The notes under the pieces were generated by a model. That model worked only from the letters and a program-made list of their open reading frames with translations. It did no database searches and was not told where the DNA came from. Positions 44,855 through 53,273 of a DNA stretch of 64,000 nucleotides are shown piece after piece. Numbering within the stretch: position 1 is the stretch's first letter; every line of letters starts with the position of its first letter. Origin of the DNA: CAWBXL01 sp963837365 (GTDB lineage: Bacteria > Acidobacteriota > Terriglobia > Terriglobales > Acidobacteriaceae); assembly GCA_963837365.1 (NCBI GenBank), contig CAWIMW010000008.1:190237-254236 (forward strand), in the 5' to 3' direction. The position numbers and the translations under genes are program-made.

Positions 44855-45675
44855 CTATGCGCTCGAACGATCGGGTCGCTGTTTCGCGATTTCCACAGGA
44901 GCAAAGTGTTCTGCGATTCGGCTTCGTGCCTTGCTTGAGCCAATGATAAGCAGGCGATCGTTCTCCTGAAGCAGAGTCTCTCCCTGGGGCAGGAGCACTT
45001 CTCCGTTGCGCAGGATCGCGATAACGCCGAAAGAAGCTCCCGCCGTGGCTTCGTAACAGGACTGAACGGTTTTTCCGACAAACGAACTCTCGGGCCGTAG
45101 AACACCGACATGCAACTCCTTGCGGCCTGGCATCTTCACCGGCAGCCCGGAGTCCAGCAGAGTCACCAGATCTAAATGGCCGATCTTGGCGGCGTTCGGA
45201 ATCTGCCGAGTGCCGAGAAGTTGAAGCGCCAATTGAACGCTCTCGACGTAGCGGGCAGGAGACTGGGCGCGGCCCGGAACCTGCGCCTCGTACAAACTCG
45301 TGTACTTCAGATGCGCCGACAATTGGTTCTGGACCAGATAGCTGAGCAGGACAGCGAACGCGGCAGGAGCAAGCAAGCGATATCCTCCAGTCATCTCGGT
45401 CACCATCAACAGGGACGCGATGGGCACGCGGGCGGCTGCTCCGAATACGGTCATCATTCCCAGAACCACGAACATTGCGGTGGGCAAGTGGGCCACGGCG
45501 GCGACGCTTCCCCCCAACATCGCACCAACAAACAGAGTGGGCGCGAAGACTCCACCGGATCCGCCGGAAGAAACGGTCAAAGCAAATGCAACAATTTTCA
45601 GAAAAAGAAGCACCAAGAGAAGCTTGAGCGCGAGCCGGTCATCGATGGCTTCCTGGATCCAACCATAGCCGCCGA
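44855..45675 (-). pseudogene. ClC chloride channel, truncated, with TrkA-C domain
   Basis: The reading frame keeps the second half of a ClC protein (LALKLLLVLLFLKIVAFALT, SSGGSGGVFAPTLFVGAMLG, FGAAARVPIASLLMVTEMTG) and a TrkA-C-like domain (VGKTVQSCYEATAGASFGVI, LQENDRLLIIGSS). The first 280 or so residues with the GSGIP-type filter are gone. Upstream of about 45675 the frame only continues through antisense of another gene fragment, so this is a rearrangement breakpoint rather than a short natural ClC. Confidence 0.7.
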
Positions 45676-45705
45676 CCCTGGTGGACAACGACCGGGTACT
45701 CGCGA

Positions 45706-45855
45706 TCAGCTTCCGGGGATGACCGCAAGAACGCCGAGATGTACCACAACACGGCGTTCCCGAAGCTGGTGGAGAAACTGAATTCGCTAATTCAGGGAGC
45801 TCCGAGAGTCGAGACCTATGAGGTCGCCACATCCACGCTGGCAGTGGCAGCTTAG
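45706..45855 (+). pseudogene. C-terminal fragment of an unrecognised protein
   Basis: The plus-strand frame reads DDRKNAEMYHNTAFPKLVEK, then LNSLIQGAPRVETYEVATST-LAVAA and TAG, composition typical of a helical protein end. No start exists; the fragment abuts the broken ClC gene. A good terminator follows 28 bases after the stop, consistent with this being the genuine 3' end of a gene. Confidence 0.45.
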
Positions 45856-45882
45856 TTCTTCATTTCTTCCGATGGCAGAGTA

Positions 45883-45906
45883 AAAAGGCCCCGCCCGGGG
45901 CCTTTT
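45883..45906 (+). terminator. intrinsic terminator
   Basis: AAAAGGCCCC and GGGGCCTTTT pair around GCCC, followed by more T residues. It serves the plus-strand fragment and could act for both strands. Confidence 0.8.
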
Positions 45907-46599
45907 CCTTTTGTGGAACTGCGCTACGGCAATCGCCCCTTTGTGCTCGAGACTCGCCACTATACGGAAGCGTTGCGGGCATTGATTTCAGAAAAAAAAG
46001 ACCGCCGGAACGCGCTTCTAATTTTCTTTGAACTATCTCGCGGCTCGATGTTTTGCATCTTTTAGAAAAAGCTCTCGTATCTAAGCCGTTACCGCAGGGT
46101 CGGCTTTGGCTAACCCTCCGATGATCGAATCCCTTACCCTCAATATACCTTCAAGATTCTGCTTCAACGAAAACGTCTGCAGCCTGGGTTCGTGAAGGCT
46201 CGCAGATCTGTGAAGAATTTGGACGCGGTTTCGGAAGCAACGGCAAAGTTGCTCTTTTCAACTTCTGTATAAAGCAGGGCCGCTCGATTTCTGAAAACAT
46301 TGACGGCTGTGGAATCGCTCGATGTGCAAATGGACTACTTTTTTTTACCGATCTGGGTGGATCGTACAGATAGTGCGAACGACGATTGTGCAGTCGATTG
46401 ACCAGGGTTTTCAATGAACTCTATCGATCCCCAGATTCGAACCTCAAGATCTTGGGACCTGTCGTGGGGTTCATGGAAAACATCCAGCTGCCGGGGTTGG
46501 CTTTCCCTAGCCGAGCCTGGCGGGCTCTCGGTAGCCACAGGAACGCCCCCTTCATCATCCATTCGGGACACGGCTTCTTCGTCAAAGTGCCGCCGAGTG
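45907..46599. other. about 690 bases with no supported gene
   Basis: Short frames on both strands have no recognisable content and irregular composition. The region lies between two rearranged loci and probably consists of degraded sequence. Confidence 0.4.
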
Positions 46600-46810
46600 T
46601 ACTGAAAGGATTCCGGGGTGTCACTCTTCTGTCTTCGCCAAGAGATCGTCAGCAGTATGGAGCTCTCTTCCAGCGCTTTGACGTCGTGTAATACACCGGC
46701 AGTCCAGCACCAACAAATGGCCGGTCCACAAGGTCCACCTTTCGATCGGCCAAATGGATACGCTGGCTTCCACCACGGCATAACGTACGATATGGTGCGT
46801 TTTCTGAAGC
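46600..46810 (-). pseudogene. cupin-domain C-terminal remnant, frameshifted
   Basis: One frame gives ISIWPIERWTLWTGHLLVLD, the next gives AGVLHDVKALEESSILLTIS-W. Together they resemble the end of small cupins (GHLLxLDxxxxHDVEALEESxFLLTI). A one-base shift separates them and the N-terminal half is missing or unrecognisable. Confidence 0.4.
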
Positions 46811-46818
46811 GACCCCAC

Positions 46819-48228
46819 TCAAGCCCTGCGGGCCCCGCTGTAGGCTACGCCAAGCCTGAACACCGCCCACATCACTCCTGTCACTGCGCTCGCGACCATC
46901 GTCAGCGCCAGATCAGGCTGGAAGAGACGCAAAGTCCCCATCGATGCGCCAAAAAGCTTTGGAATAAGGTAGAAGAAAAGCCAGGCCATCACGAGCGTCG
47001 TGAGCAGGGGGAACCACAGGCTGAACAAGCCGAATGCGCCGGATTTGGCACGCAGTGCATCACGATCAAACCATGCCCAGATCATGCTGGATAAGAACAC
47101 CAGGGGCAGGAGAGTGAGTCCGACAAACAATGCCTTTTGTTGCCAGCGACTCCCTTCGCCTGCGTAATCCAGGCCGAGTGCTCTGGCGCTGATGCCGTTG
47201 CGGAGCTCCATGGTTTCGCCAAACCCAATTCCACTCCCCGCATTGACCAGGACGACAACGCCCTTCTTCTCTGCCGGAACCATGGTCGCGAGCGTTTCGA
47301 TTCCGGGGGTGGTGCCAGAGTGGAACAAGGTTCCCTTTTCGGCATCGATAAACCAGCCGAAGCCATAAAACGGTGACGCCGCGCTGGCCGGGCGCATCAT
47401 GGCGGCCTTTGCCCTTGCGCTGATGATGTCGTCCTTGCCATTCATCATGATTGCCAAATATCGAGCCAGGTCGCGGGCGCTTGCGATGACGCCGCCTTGC
47501 GGAGCAGTTGCACGATCGGTGTTGCTCCCTTTGATGGGGCGCTTGGAGCCAAACCAGGGCCGATGCCCTGTCGCCATTTCGTCATGGCTTTGTCCGTCGG
47601 CGACGAAGCTGTGCTCCATGCCGATAGGTTCGAGAATCTTTGTCTCGATGTAGCTCGCATAATCCATGCCGCCGACAGCCTCAATGAGGGCGCCGAGAAT
47701 TTGGTAGTTTGCGTTTGAATACTCCCATTTGTCGCCGGGTTCGTAGGCAGGAGTCCATTGCGCAATCCGTTTCACCTGGCGCGATAGCGCGTCCTTGCTT
47801 TGGGTCAGGTCGGTCGGGGTTTGGTTGCCCTGCAGTGTTGAATAGCCGCTCGTGTGGCTCAGCAGTTGGCGGATCGTGATTGCGCCGGACGGGCGGCCTG
47901 AAAACACATCCAGATAATGCGAAATCCCGGTATCCAGGTCGACCTTGCCCGCCTCCATTAGTTGCATCACCGCCATTGCTGTGAAGCTCTTGGAGATTGA
48001 GCCAAGCACGAAAGGAGTATCTGGCGTTAGCTTCCTGCCGCTTCCGATCAGCATCTCGCCACGTGCATCTGAATGAATCTCATCGTCTTCGACGACCGCA
48101 TAGGCGAGGCCCGGAGTTCCAGAGATCGGCATCTCGGTAGTGATGAAGTCATCGATCGATCCGGATGGCACGCTTGCCTGTAGTGCAGTGGCAATTCCCA
48201 ATGCAAGCAACGCCAAGATATACCGCAT
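46819..48228 (-). CDS. serine hydrolase, class C beta-lactamase family, with C-terminal membrane helices
   Basis: The start at ATG 48228 (GGGAGG seven bases upstream) gives a signal peptide (YILALLALGIATALQASVPS) and a beta-lactamase fold with SxxK (GSISKSFTAMAVMQ), YSN (WEYSNANYQILG) and the HSGTTPG third motif. Residues 375-469 contain three membrane helices. Such proteins act as peptidases or esterases rather than resistance enzymes. An in-frame ATG at 48246 is possible. Confidence 0.85.
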   Translation of the reverse strand: MRYILALLALGIATALQASVPSGSIDDFITTEMPISGTPGLAYAVVEDDEIHSDARGEMLIGSGRKLTPDTPFVLGSISKSFTAMAVMQLMEAGKVDLDTGISHYLDVFSGRPSGAITIRQLLSHTSGYSTLQGNQTPTDLTQSKDALSRQVKRIAQWTPAYEPGDKWEYSNANYQILGALIEAVGGMDYASYIETKILEPIGMEHSFVADGQSHDEMATGHRPWFGSKRPIKGSNTDRATAPQGGVIASARDLARYLAIMMNGKDDIISARAKAAMMRPASAASPFYGFGWFIDAEKGTLFHSGTTPGIETLATMVPAEKKGVVVLVNAGSGIGFGETMELRNGISARALGLDYAGEGSRWQQKALFVGLTLLPLVFLSSMIWAWFDRDALRAKSGAFGLFSLWFPLLTTLVMAWLFFYLIPKLFGASMGTLRLFQPDLALTMVASAVTGVMWAVFRLGVAYSGARRA

Positions 48229-48367
48229 ACCGCCGCCTCCCTTCATGCGCCACTGCCTGGCATGGATCGATGACCCCCAAATGAACGGCGGTTTTGCTAC
48301 GATCAAGCCGCCCAGGAGGCCGAAGAATAGAGTGAGATCCATCGTGGTTTAGGACCGTCCCTGCAAA

Positions 48368-48967
48368 CTAGGGAACATACTGGGGATCAATTCCTCCCTT
48401 TCCTTCGGCGAATTCAACGTTTAAGCGCGGAATGTTGACCAACTCGAAGGTTGCGGAAGCAAGCCGAATTTTGTTATTGGATTTGTCCACTTCTTCCAGA
48501 ATCCGGGTGAAAAGACCGTCTTTCACGAACCGCCGTTTCCGATAGTCTACTATGTAGCGCGCCGTGAATTCGATCCAGTTATCATTGGCTGCGAGCGTGA
48601 TCATCGGTTCAATGCGGGCTGGTTCGAGCCGGTATTTGTTGACGGCGCGCTCCCAAGCTTCCCGCGATTCCACCGCGTAATCGCGGCATACTTCATTGAC
48701 GATGGCCTCCAGATTATTTCTTGTGTACTCCCAGTCCGAGCCATATCGGACGGGCACGGTAATCTCGTCCCACAGGAACGGGAAGTCAGCCGAGTAATTA
48801 AAGACCGGATCCTTGAAGATGACACTGTTCGCGATGCGTACAATCCGGCCATTGTAGAGATCGCCGTTCACCCACTGGCCTACTTCCATCAGCGTCGTGC
48901 GTAACACACCAATATCGATAACATCGCCGCGGACTCCCCCCATTTGCACCCGGCGCCGGGGTGGCAT
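48368..48967 (-). pseudogene. MscS-type mechanosensitive channel, C-terminal part only
   Basis: From about 48943 the minus strand reads VQMGGVRGDVIDIGVLRTTL, VGQWVNGDLYNGRIVRIANS, and WDEITVPVRYGSDWEYTRNN, the beta and C-terminal domain of an MscS channel. The pore helix (GVAFALQE...) lies immediately beyond but on the plus strand, so the gene is inverted in the middle. The open frame starts with MPPRRR, which is not the native start. Confidence 0.7.
48949..48960. repeat. perfect 12-bp palindrome at an inversion joint
   Basis: CCCGGCGCCGGG lies exactly where the MscS reading changes strand. A palindrome at a joint is expected for hairpin-primed template switching or inversion. Confidence 0.6.
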
Positions 48968-49089
48968 TTGCGCTGCAAGAAGTCATCGTCAGTGTCGCCG
49001 GATGGTGGGTGGCCATCTCGTTTGGAAATTTTTATTCTCCGGCGGTTTTCCGTCCAGGATTCCAACGTCAAGACGCTCCCGCCGACTGA
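48958..49089 (+). pseudogene. inverted MscS pore-segment fragment
   Basis: The plus strand reads GVAFALQEVIVSVAGWWVAI, then SFGNFYSP, matching the MscS pore helix and the start of the beta domain, which normally continues GDRVQMGG. After FYSP the sequence diverges to a stop at 49087-49089. Together with the minus-strand part this gives a small inversion inside one gene, or two MscS genes joined head to head. Confidence 0.55.
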
Positions 49090-49151
49090 GAAGTTGGCGG
49101 CGTGAACGACAACACCCATTCTGATTGGCTAGGCCGTCACAAGTGTGATTT

Positions 49152-49742
49152 ATGTCTCTATCGACAAAGCGACTCACGTGGTGGGACAGAGAGATTGATG
49201 ACGCCGGCAGGCCGATCCGGCCCGATGTGCGATCATCTGCCCAAGAAATCTGGCACGAGGCTTGCCGGAGAACGCAGGCCGTACTTGCCGACAATGCAGC
49301 CGCAGCTGAACTGATGGAATATTCAGTTGCCCAGGTGTCCCGGTATTTGGATAGGCATGCTGCTCCCTCATGCGAACGCAACATGAACGGACTCCTCTTG
49401 CTGGCCTTCTCCCGAGCACTCAAGAGGCGTGCAGGCAAGGTCAATCGGATTGAATCGATTGGTGGATCAAGCGACCTTGCCAATCACACGGCTGACGACA
49501 GTTGGAGCCGTCAAGTTGATGCGCGGCTTGATCTGGAGAGGATCGTACGCCATCTCAGTGATAGGAGCAGCACAGTATTGGCGCTCAGATGGGCCGGCTT
49601 CGACTGAAAAGAGATAGCCCAACTCCTCGGAACATCGGTGACGATGGTTCGCAACGGATTCTGGCGAGAGATCAAGCAAGCGAGATGGCGGACGGACGGA
49701 CCGCCTTCAGCGATTTCAGAGAGAGAAGCCCAGCTTAAGTGA
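49152..49742 (+). pseudogene. sigma-factor-like protein with in-frame TGA
   Basis: ATG 49152 opens LTWWDREIDDAGRPIRPDVR and later RIVRHLSDRSSTVLALRWAG-FD. TGA at 49605-49607 interrupts, and the same frame continues KEIAQLLGTSVTMVRNGFWR-EIKQAR to a stop at 49740. The interrupted position normally carries Trp (DWKEIAxLLG), so TGG changed to TGA within the helix-turn-helix. It is either a nonsense mutation or a sequence error. Without the tail the product lacks region 4. Confidence 0.65.
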
Positions 49743-49784
49743 GACACGACGGCACCTTTTTAGTCTGAGGAGTCATGCCATCGT

Positions 49785-49842
49785 TGTGATTTATATATCA
49801 TATATATCGAAATATTATATATTTTGTGATATAAACATCACA
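49785..49842. promoter_or_regulatory. two palindromic operators upstream of hipB
   Basis: TGTGATATAAACATCACA (49825-49842) is a near-complete palindrome ending on the hipB start codon. A weaker copy, TGTGATTTATATATCATA, lies at 49785-49802, 40 bases or nearly four turns away. The sequence between is almost pure A/T and holds the promoter. This fits HipB-type autorepression with cooperative binding. Confidence 0.6.
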
Positions 49843-50097
49843 TGCAAACCCTCGCTGAACTTGGACTAGCCGTCGCCCGTTCCCGCCGGGAGCGGGGACT
49901 CACTCAAGCGATGCTGGCTAGCCCAGGCCGGCCTCAGTCGGGAAACGCTGGCTCGCTTCGAGCGAGGGCAACTGAGCGAATTCGGCTCGCGTAAGCTTTT
50001 GGCTCTGTTGGCCGTGCTTGGCGCGGAACTCTCCTTTACGGTGACTGGGTCTTCGGGATCGCTTGATGAACTGCGCCGTGAGCGGGGTGGATCATGA
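49842..50097 (+). pseudogene. HipB-like antitoxin, frameshifted
   Basis: ATG 49842 opens QTLAELGLAVARSRRERGLT-QAML, an XRE helix-turn-helix start. The following AQAGLSRETLARFERGQLSE and LLALLAVLGAELSFTVTG are in a different frame; one extra A at 49920 accounts for it. The repaired protein would end GGS with TGA overlapping the hipA ATG. If real, the antitoxin is only a 53-residue fragment while the toxin gene is intact. Confidence 0.7.
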
Positions 50098-51458
50098 AAC
50101 TCGCCGTCCATGTTTTGGGACGCGAAATAGGCAGGCTCGAGCCAGTGGGGGATTTCAAGAGCGTCTTCACCTACTATCCCGAAGTCGCCCCGGATGATTT
50201 TGTCTCTCTCACCATGCCGGTGCGGACCGAATCCTACGCCTGGGATGAACCGCTCCATCCCATCTTTCAGATGAATCTGCCCGAAGGCTACCTGCTGCAG
50301 GTACTCCAGGAGGAATTCGGGCCGCTTATCGGCGCCGATCCGACCGCGTTACTGGCCGTAGTCGGCCGAAACATGATTGGACGGCTGCAAGTGGCCGCCC
50401 CCGGTGCCGAACTCTCCCAACCCCCGCAGCCGGTTGAAGTGGCGGAGATCCTGGCTGGAGATAACTCCGAACAGGCCTTCGCGGAATTGGTACGGCAGCA
50501 CGCAACCAGCGGCGTTTCCGGAATCTTGCCCAAGTTTCTCGATAACGAAACCGCGGTTGATCCTGAGCAAGAGGCGTCGGCAGATTTAGGACAACACCAA
50601 AAAGCGACCTTGCTGACCCACCGCCACATCATCAAAGGTTCCTCGCGCCGCGTGCCCTTTGCTCCGCTCAACGAACATCTCTGCATGCAAGTAGCCTCCC
50701 AGGTTCTACCGAGCGCCAAGACCCGCCTCTCAAAAGACGGGAAAGTGATCGTTGTCGAACGCTTCGATGTGGACGAGAAAGGACAACCCCACTTGGGGAT
50801 GGAGGACTTCTGCGTTTTGTTAGGGCTCCGTCCTGCCGCTAAGTACGAGACCACATGGGAACGCATCGCCAAGGCCATTCGTGATCATGTTCCCGGTGAC
50901 AACCAGTACCAGACATTTCGCCGGCTGACGGTCCTGTTACTGCTCACCTACGCCTTACGCAATGCCGATGCCCACGCCAAAAACATCGCTCTGGTCTACA
51001 CCTCAAGGAGAGATGTCCAACTCGCGCCGGCTTATGACTTCCTCACTACCTCGGTCTACGCCGGTTATCAGGACAATCCACCGGGGATCAGCTTCATGGG
51101 TAAGCGGACCTGGAGCCCGGGGAAGAATCTGAGCAAGTTCGCTGCAGCGACGTTCGGCATTCCGCCGAGAGAGCAGAGCTTGATTCTAGAGTCAATCAGT
51201 GACGCCGTATCGACCACCGCACCCGCGGTGCGGGAAATGATGGACCGTTATCCAGACTTTCGCGACCTGGGCAAGCGCATACTGTTTACATGGCAGGAGG
51301 GGGTCTCCGGACTGCGCAGTGAACACGGATACTCGCTGGGTGTTTGGAAGTCGGGCGATGCGTTCCTTGGCTTTTCCGATCCTCCTCGCCTGCCAAGTCC
51401 TCGCCGGGTCATAGGCCGTTCTCCGCTTCTGGGCCGCCGCTCGCGTCCTTCGGAGTGA
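50094..51458 (+). CDS. hipA: HipA-family serine/threonine kinase toxin
   Basis: The 454-residue protein has the N-terminal HipA domain (LAVHVLGREIGRLEPVGDFK), the kinase core with HIIKGSS and the catalytic loop LRNADAHAKNIALVY followed by APAYDFLTTSVY. E. coli HipA phosphorylates glutamyl-tRNA synthetase and halts translation. The start overlaps hipB as ATGA. It lies 1.3 kb upstream of a tRNA array. Its C-terminal 40 residues are basic and low-complexity. The absence of an intact hipB is odd for an active toxin. Confidence 0.88.
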   Translation: MKLAVHVLGREIGRLEPVGDFKSVFTYYPEVAPDDFVSLTMPVRTESYAWDEPLHPIFQMNLPEGYLLQVLQEEFGPLIGADPTALLAVVGRNMIGRLQVAAPGAELSQPPQPVEVAEILAGDNSEQAFAELVRQHATSGVSGILPKFLDNETAVDPEQEASADLGQHQKATLLTHRHIIKGSSRRVPFAPLNEHLCMQVASQVLPSAKTRLSKDGKVIVVERFDVDEKGQPHLGMEDFCVLLGLRPAAKYETTWERIAKAIRDHVPGDNQYQTFRRLTVLLLLTYALRNADAHAKNIALVYTSRRDVQLAPAYDFLTTSVYAGYQDNPPGISFMGKRTWSPGKNLSKFAAATFGIPPREQSLILESISDAVSTTAPAVREMMDRYPDFRDLGKRILFTWQEGVSGLRSEHGYSLGVWKSGDAFLGFSDPPRLPSPRRVIGRSPLLGRRSRPSE

Positions 51459-51563
51459 GGAACGGTTGCAGGGGCCTTTGACGAAGAGAGTCCCCGTTTA
51501 CGGTAAGCCCGCGCGGGTCTGGTGCTTTGGGCAAAGGCATCTCCCTTCCACTTGGTGGGATTT

Positions 51564-52330
51564 TCAGGCGCTTATGTCCCAATCATCGTGATCATCAGCA
51601 TCTGCGATGCCCGGTGAGATCGTAGATTCCCTTTTCATCTGTTCTTCGTATGCCGCCCGTTCCTTCTTACTTTCCCGCACAGGCAAGAGTTCCATATGGC
51701 TGGGTGGGAACACAAACGTTTGCACAAAGCTGAGCCGATCGGCATTCAGCCTTCGACCGAGTATCTCTGATCGGTGTTGCTTGCAAAACGCGCAGAAATC
51801 GTCTGCCTCAATAATCTGCCTTGTGAGCCGGCCCGTCTGAACAGTCCGGCATTGCAGCCAGCCGCGGTCAATCCATTTCTGCACATCTTCAGCGCGGACA
51901 TGCAGAGCTTCCGCCAGGGTGTACTTCGTGGACCAGTCCTGCCCCATCTTGGCTGTCGCCCCCAATCGCTCGAGCATGGAGCGTACTGAGGCCGGCGAGC
52001 GGCGAAGCATGAGCGTGACTTCATGCACAGGGTGGATCGCAATCAAGTCGAGGAGTTTCTGCTGCTCTTTTCTTGTCCAGGGCCGGTACGCCTGTTTTGT
52101 CGCAATACCGGCTTGGCGTGCGAACCTCCAACATGCGTCTCTGGGATTTCCAGAAACCTGCACTAGTCTCCCAACGAGCCACTTTAAGTCCACCCTGAAT
52201 GCCTTCTCCCGCAGCCTTGGCTTCAGACAGATACGCCCGGACAATCTCCCTGGCCTCTCCGGGCCAACGGAATGCGCGGCGGGTTGTGGCACACTCGGGC
52301 TCTGGCATCTGCAAATGCAGCCTGTTTTGG
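51564..52330 (-). pseudogene. DNA-binding protein with Cys ribbon and Myb/SANT-like helix, one frameshift
   Basis: One frame gives CGDCQNRLHLQMPEPECATT and WPGEAREIVRAYLSEAKAAG, the other VDLKWLVGRLVQVSGNPRDA, YRPWTRKEQQKLLDLIAIHP, SPASVRSMLERLGA and VRAEDVQKWIDRGWL. Joined they form a known Acidobacteriota protein with an N-terminal Cys ribbon, a Myb-like helix bundle and a MerR-like winged part. The shift lies near 52195-52212. The downstream 200 residues are intact. Function unknown; DNA binding is inferred. Confidence 0.6.
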
Positions 52331-52405
52331 CAGTCCCCACAGAGTTCTTCTACCTATAAATGGCGCCGAAACGAAATTGTATCTCAGAGATTTTTCAAAA
52401 ATTGT

Positions 52406-52513
52406 TTGGCACGGGAGGAGATCAAGAACAGCCCTAAAGTTGTTGCCGCCATCCGTGACAGCATTTGGCTAGCCGAAAGGATCTGGAAGCGAATAGACGA
52501 TGAGCGGCACTAG
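52406..52513 (+). CDS. short hypothetical ORF
   Basis: The frame ends EEIKNSPKVVAAIRDSIWLA-ERIWKRIDDERH with TAG. The composition is that of an amphipathic helix pair and resembles small acidobacterial proteins. A TTG at 52406 is the only nearby start; the true start may be upstream in another frame. Poorly supported. Confidence 0.3.
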   Translation: MAREEIKNSPKVVAAIRDSIWLAERIWKRIDDERH

Positions 52514-52581
52514 CCCTACTCACCGAAGAGTTTCGGCACTGCTCAAAGGCCCTCGTGCGAGGTCTTTCCCCTCCTGGAACG

Positions 52582-52590
52582 TGCTATACT
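52582..52590 (+). promoter_or_regulatory. extended -10 promoter of tRNA block 1
   Basis: TGCTATACT has the TGn extension plus a good -10 hexamer (TATACT at 52585-52590). The -35 region is weak, which is usual for extended -10 promoters. Transcription would begin near 52597, only a few bases before the leader ATG at 52600, giving an almost leaderless message. Confidence 0.5.
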
Positions 52591-52599
52591 TAGCTCGAA

Positions 52600-52668
52600 A
52601 TGACGATTGGGATCAAATCCATGATGAGACGGCGCGTCAATCGCGCTGGGCCCTCGGGATTGGTCTGA
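52600..52668 (+). CDS. 22-residue leader peptide of tRNA block 1
   Basis: The frame encodes MTIGIKSMMRRRVNRAGPSG-LV. Thirteen of 22 residues are Met, Ile, Lys, Arg, Val or Asn, the amino acids of the tRNAs that follow (Asn, Met, Val, Ile, Lys twice, Arg several times). Three consecutive Arg codons (AGA CGG CGC) lie at 52627-52635. A terminator hairpin starts 38 bases after the stop. This is the architecture of a transcription attenuator; translation itself is unproven. Confidence 0.5.
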   Translation: MTIGIKSMMRRRVNRAGPSGLV

Positions 52669-52740
52669 TTATTCGTTAGATTTCCAAGTTCAGATTCGAT
52701 TTCCGAGGCTCCGACAAAAGTCGGGGCCTTTTGCTTTTTA
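52652..52740 (+). terminator. attenuator: intrinsic terminator with competing upstream pairing
   Basis: The terminator stem AGGCTCCGAC/GTCGGGGCCT (52706-52729) has ten pairs, loop AAAA, then TTTGCTTTTTA. Upstream CCTCGGGA (52652-52659) can pair with TTCCGAGG (52701-52708), which includes the first three bases of the 5' stem arm; GGGCC at 52648 can also pair with GGCTC in that arm. A ribosome at the leader stop (52666) would mask the upstream segment and allow termination. The first tRNA begins only 12 bases later, so its promoter must lie upstream of the terminator. Confidence 0.6.
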
Positions 52741-52751
52741 CAGATGTTTTC

Positions 52752-52829
52752 TTGGCCGGTAGCCAAGCTGGAAAGGCACGTGACTGTTACTCACGCCATG
52801 CGCAGGTTCGAATCCTGCCCGGCCAGCCA
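52752..52829 (+). tRNA. tRNA-Asn(GTT)
   Basis: Acceptor TTGGCCG pairs with CGGCCAG. The anticodon arm is CGTGA-CTGTTAC-TCACG, the T-arm CAGGT-TCGAATC region is canonical, and CCA is encoded. First tRNA of block 1. Confidence 0.88.
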
Positions 52830-52846
52830 ATTTCGAGGGAATAAAC

Positions 52847-52922
52847 GGCTCGCTAGTTCAGTACGAAGAACGCGGCTCTCATAAAGCCGTCGCGGATGGT
52901 TCGAATCCATCGCGAGCCACCA
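52847..52922 (+). tRNA. tRNA with CAT anticodon (Met, or Ile2)
   Basis: Acceptor GGCTCGC/GCGAGCC, anticodon arm CGGCT-CTCATAA-AGCCG, T-loop TTCGAAT, encoded CCA. It lacks the initiator-type 1:72 mismatch, so it is elongator Met or lysidine-modified Ile. Confidence 0.85.
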
Positions 52923-52981
52923 GTGGAGGGGCCTCCGGCGAGGGGCAGGCCGGGGTCCCCATCACGCCCGGTTTTGGCGTT

Positions 52982-53058
52982 ATGGGGTGAGTGGCTTATA
53001 CCCACTTCGGCGCCAGATTAGCGCGGCCAGGCAGGTTCGACTCCTGCACCCTCTACCA
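52982..53058 (+). tRNA. tRNA-like element, possibly degenerate
   Basis: The 3' half is tRNA-like (T-arm GCAGG-TTCGACT-CCTGC, then ACCCTCT-A-CCA). The best 5' acceptor is ATGGGGT at 52982 with one mismatch, giving 77 nt. A GGCGC-CAGATTA-GCGCG arm would put GAT at the anticodon but with A33. An alternative 5' end near 52925 would make a 134-nt molecule. Probably a tRNA pseudogene. Confidence 0.35.
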
Positions 53059-53063
53059 AAGTT

Positions 53064-53140
53064 TGCGCCGGTAGTTCAACGGACCAGAATAGTCGGCCTA
53101 CACCCGACAGATGCGGGTTCAACTCCCGAACGGCGCACCA
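53064..53140 (+). tRNA. tRNA-Val(TAC)
   Basis: Acceptor TGCGCCG/CGGCGCA, anticodon arm GTCGG-CCTACAC-CCGAC, T-loop TTCAACT, CCA encoded. The loop reads C32 C33 if TAC is the anticodon, a departure from U33. Confidence 0.8.
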
Positions 53141-53179
53141 TAGCTTGCCCTGAGCACTGAGGAAGGAGTAGTCGAACGG

Positions 53180-53253
53180 GCAGGATTAGCTCGAAGGTCG
53201 AGCCCGCGGTCGATAACCGCGAGGCGTTGGTTCGATTCCAACATCCTGCACCA
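53180..53253 (+). tRNA. tRNA-Ile(GAT)
   Basis: Acceptor GCAGGAT/ATCCTGC, anticodon arm CGCGG-TCGATAA-CCGCG, T-arm GTTGG-TTCGATT-CCAAC, CCA encoded. Position 33 is C. Confidence 0.87.
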
Positions 53254-53273
53254 TTTTGCTTGTTGTGAAGCGT

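Noticed and set aside
49605..49607. Selenocysteine or UGA recoding in the sigma-like gene
   Set aside because: The family has Trp here, no SECIS-like hairpin is evident, and no other gene shows in-frame TGA.
52923..53058. tmRNA or intron-bearing tRNA
   Set aside because: There is no tag-peptide-like sequence or group I intron core in about 135 bases; a degenerate 77-nt tRNA fits better.
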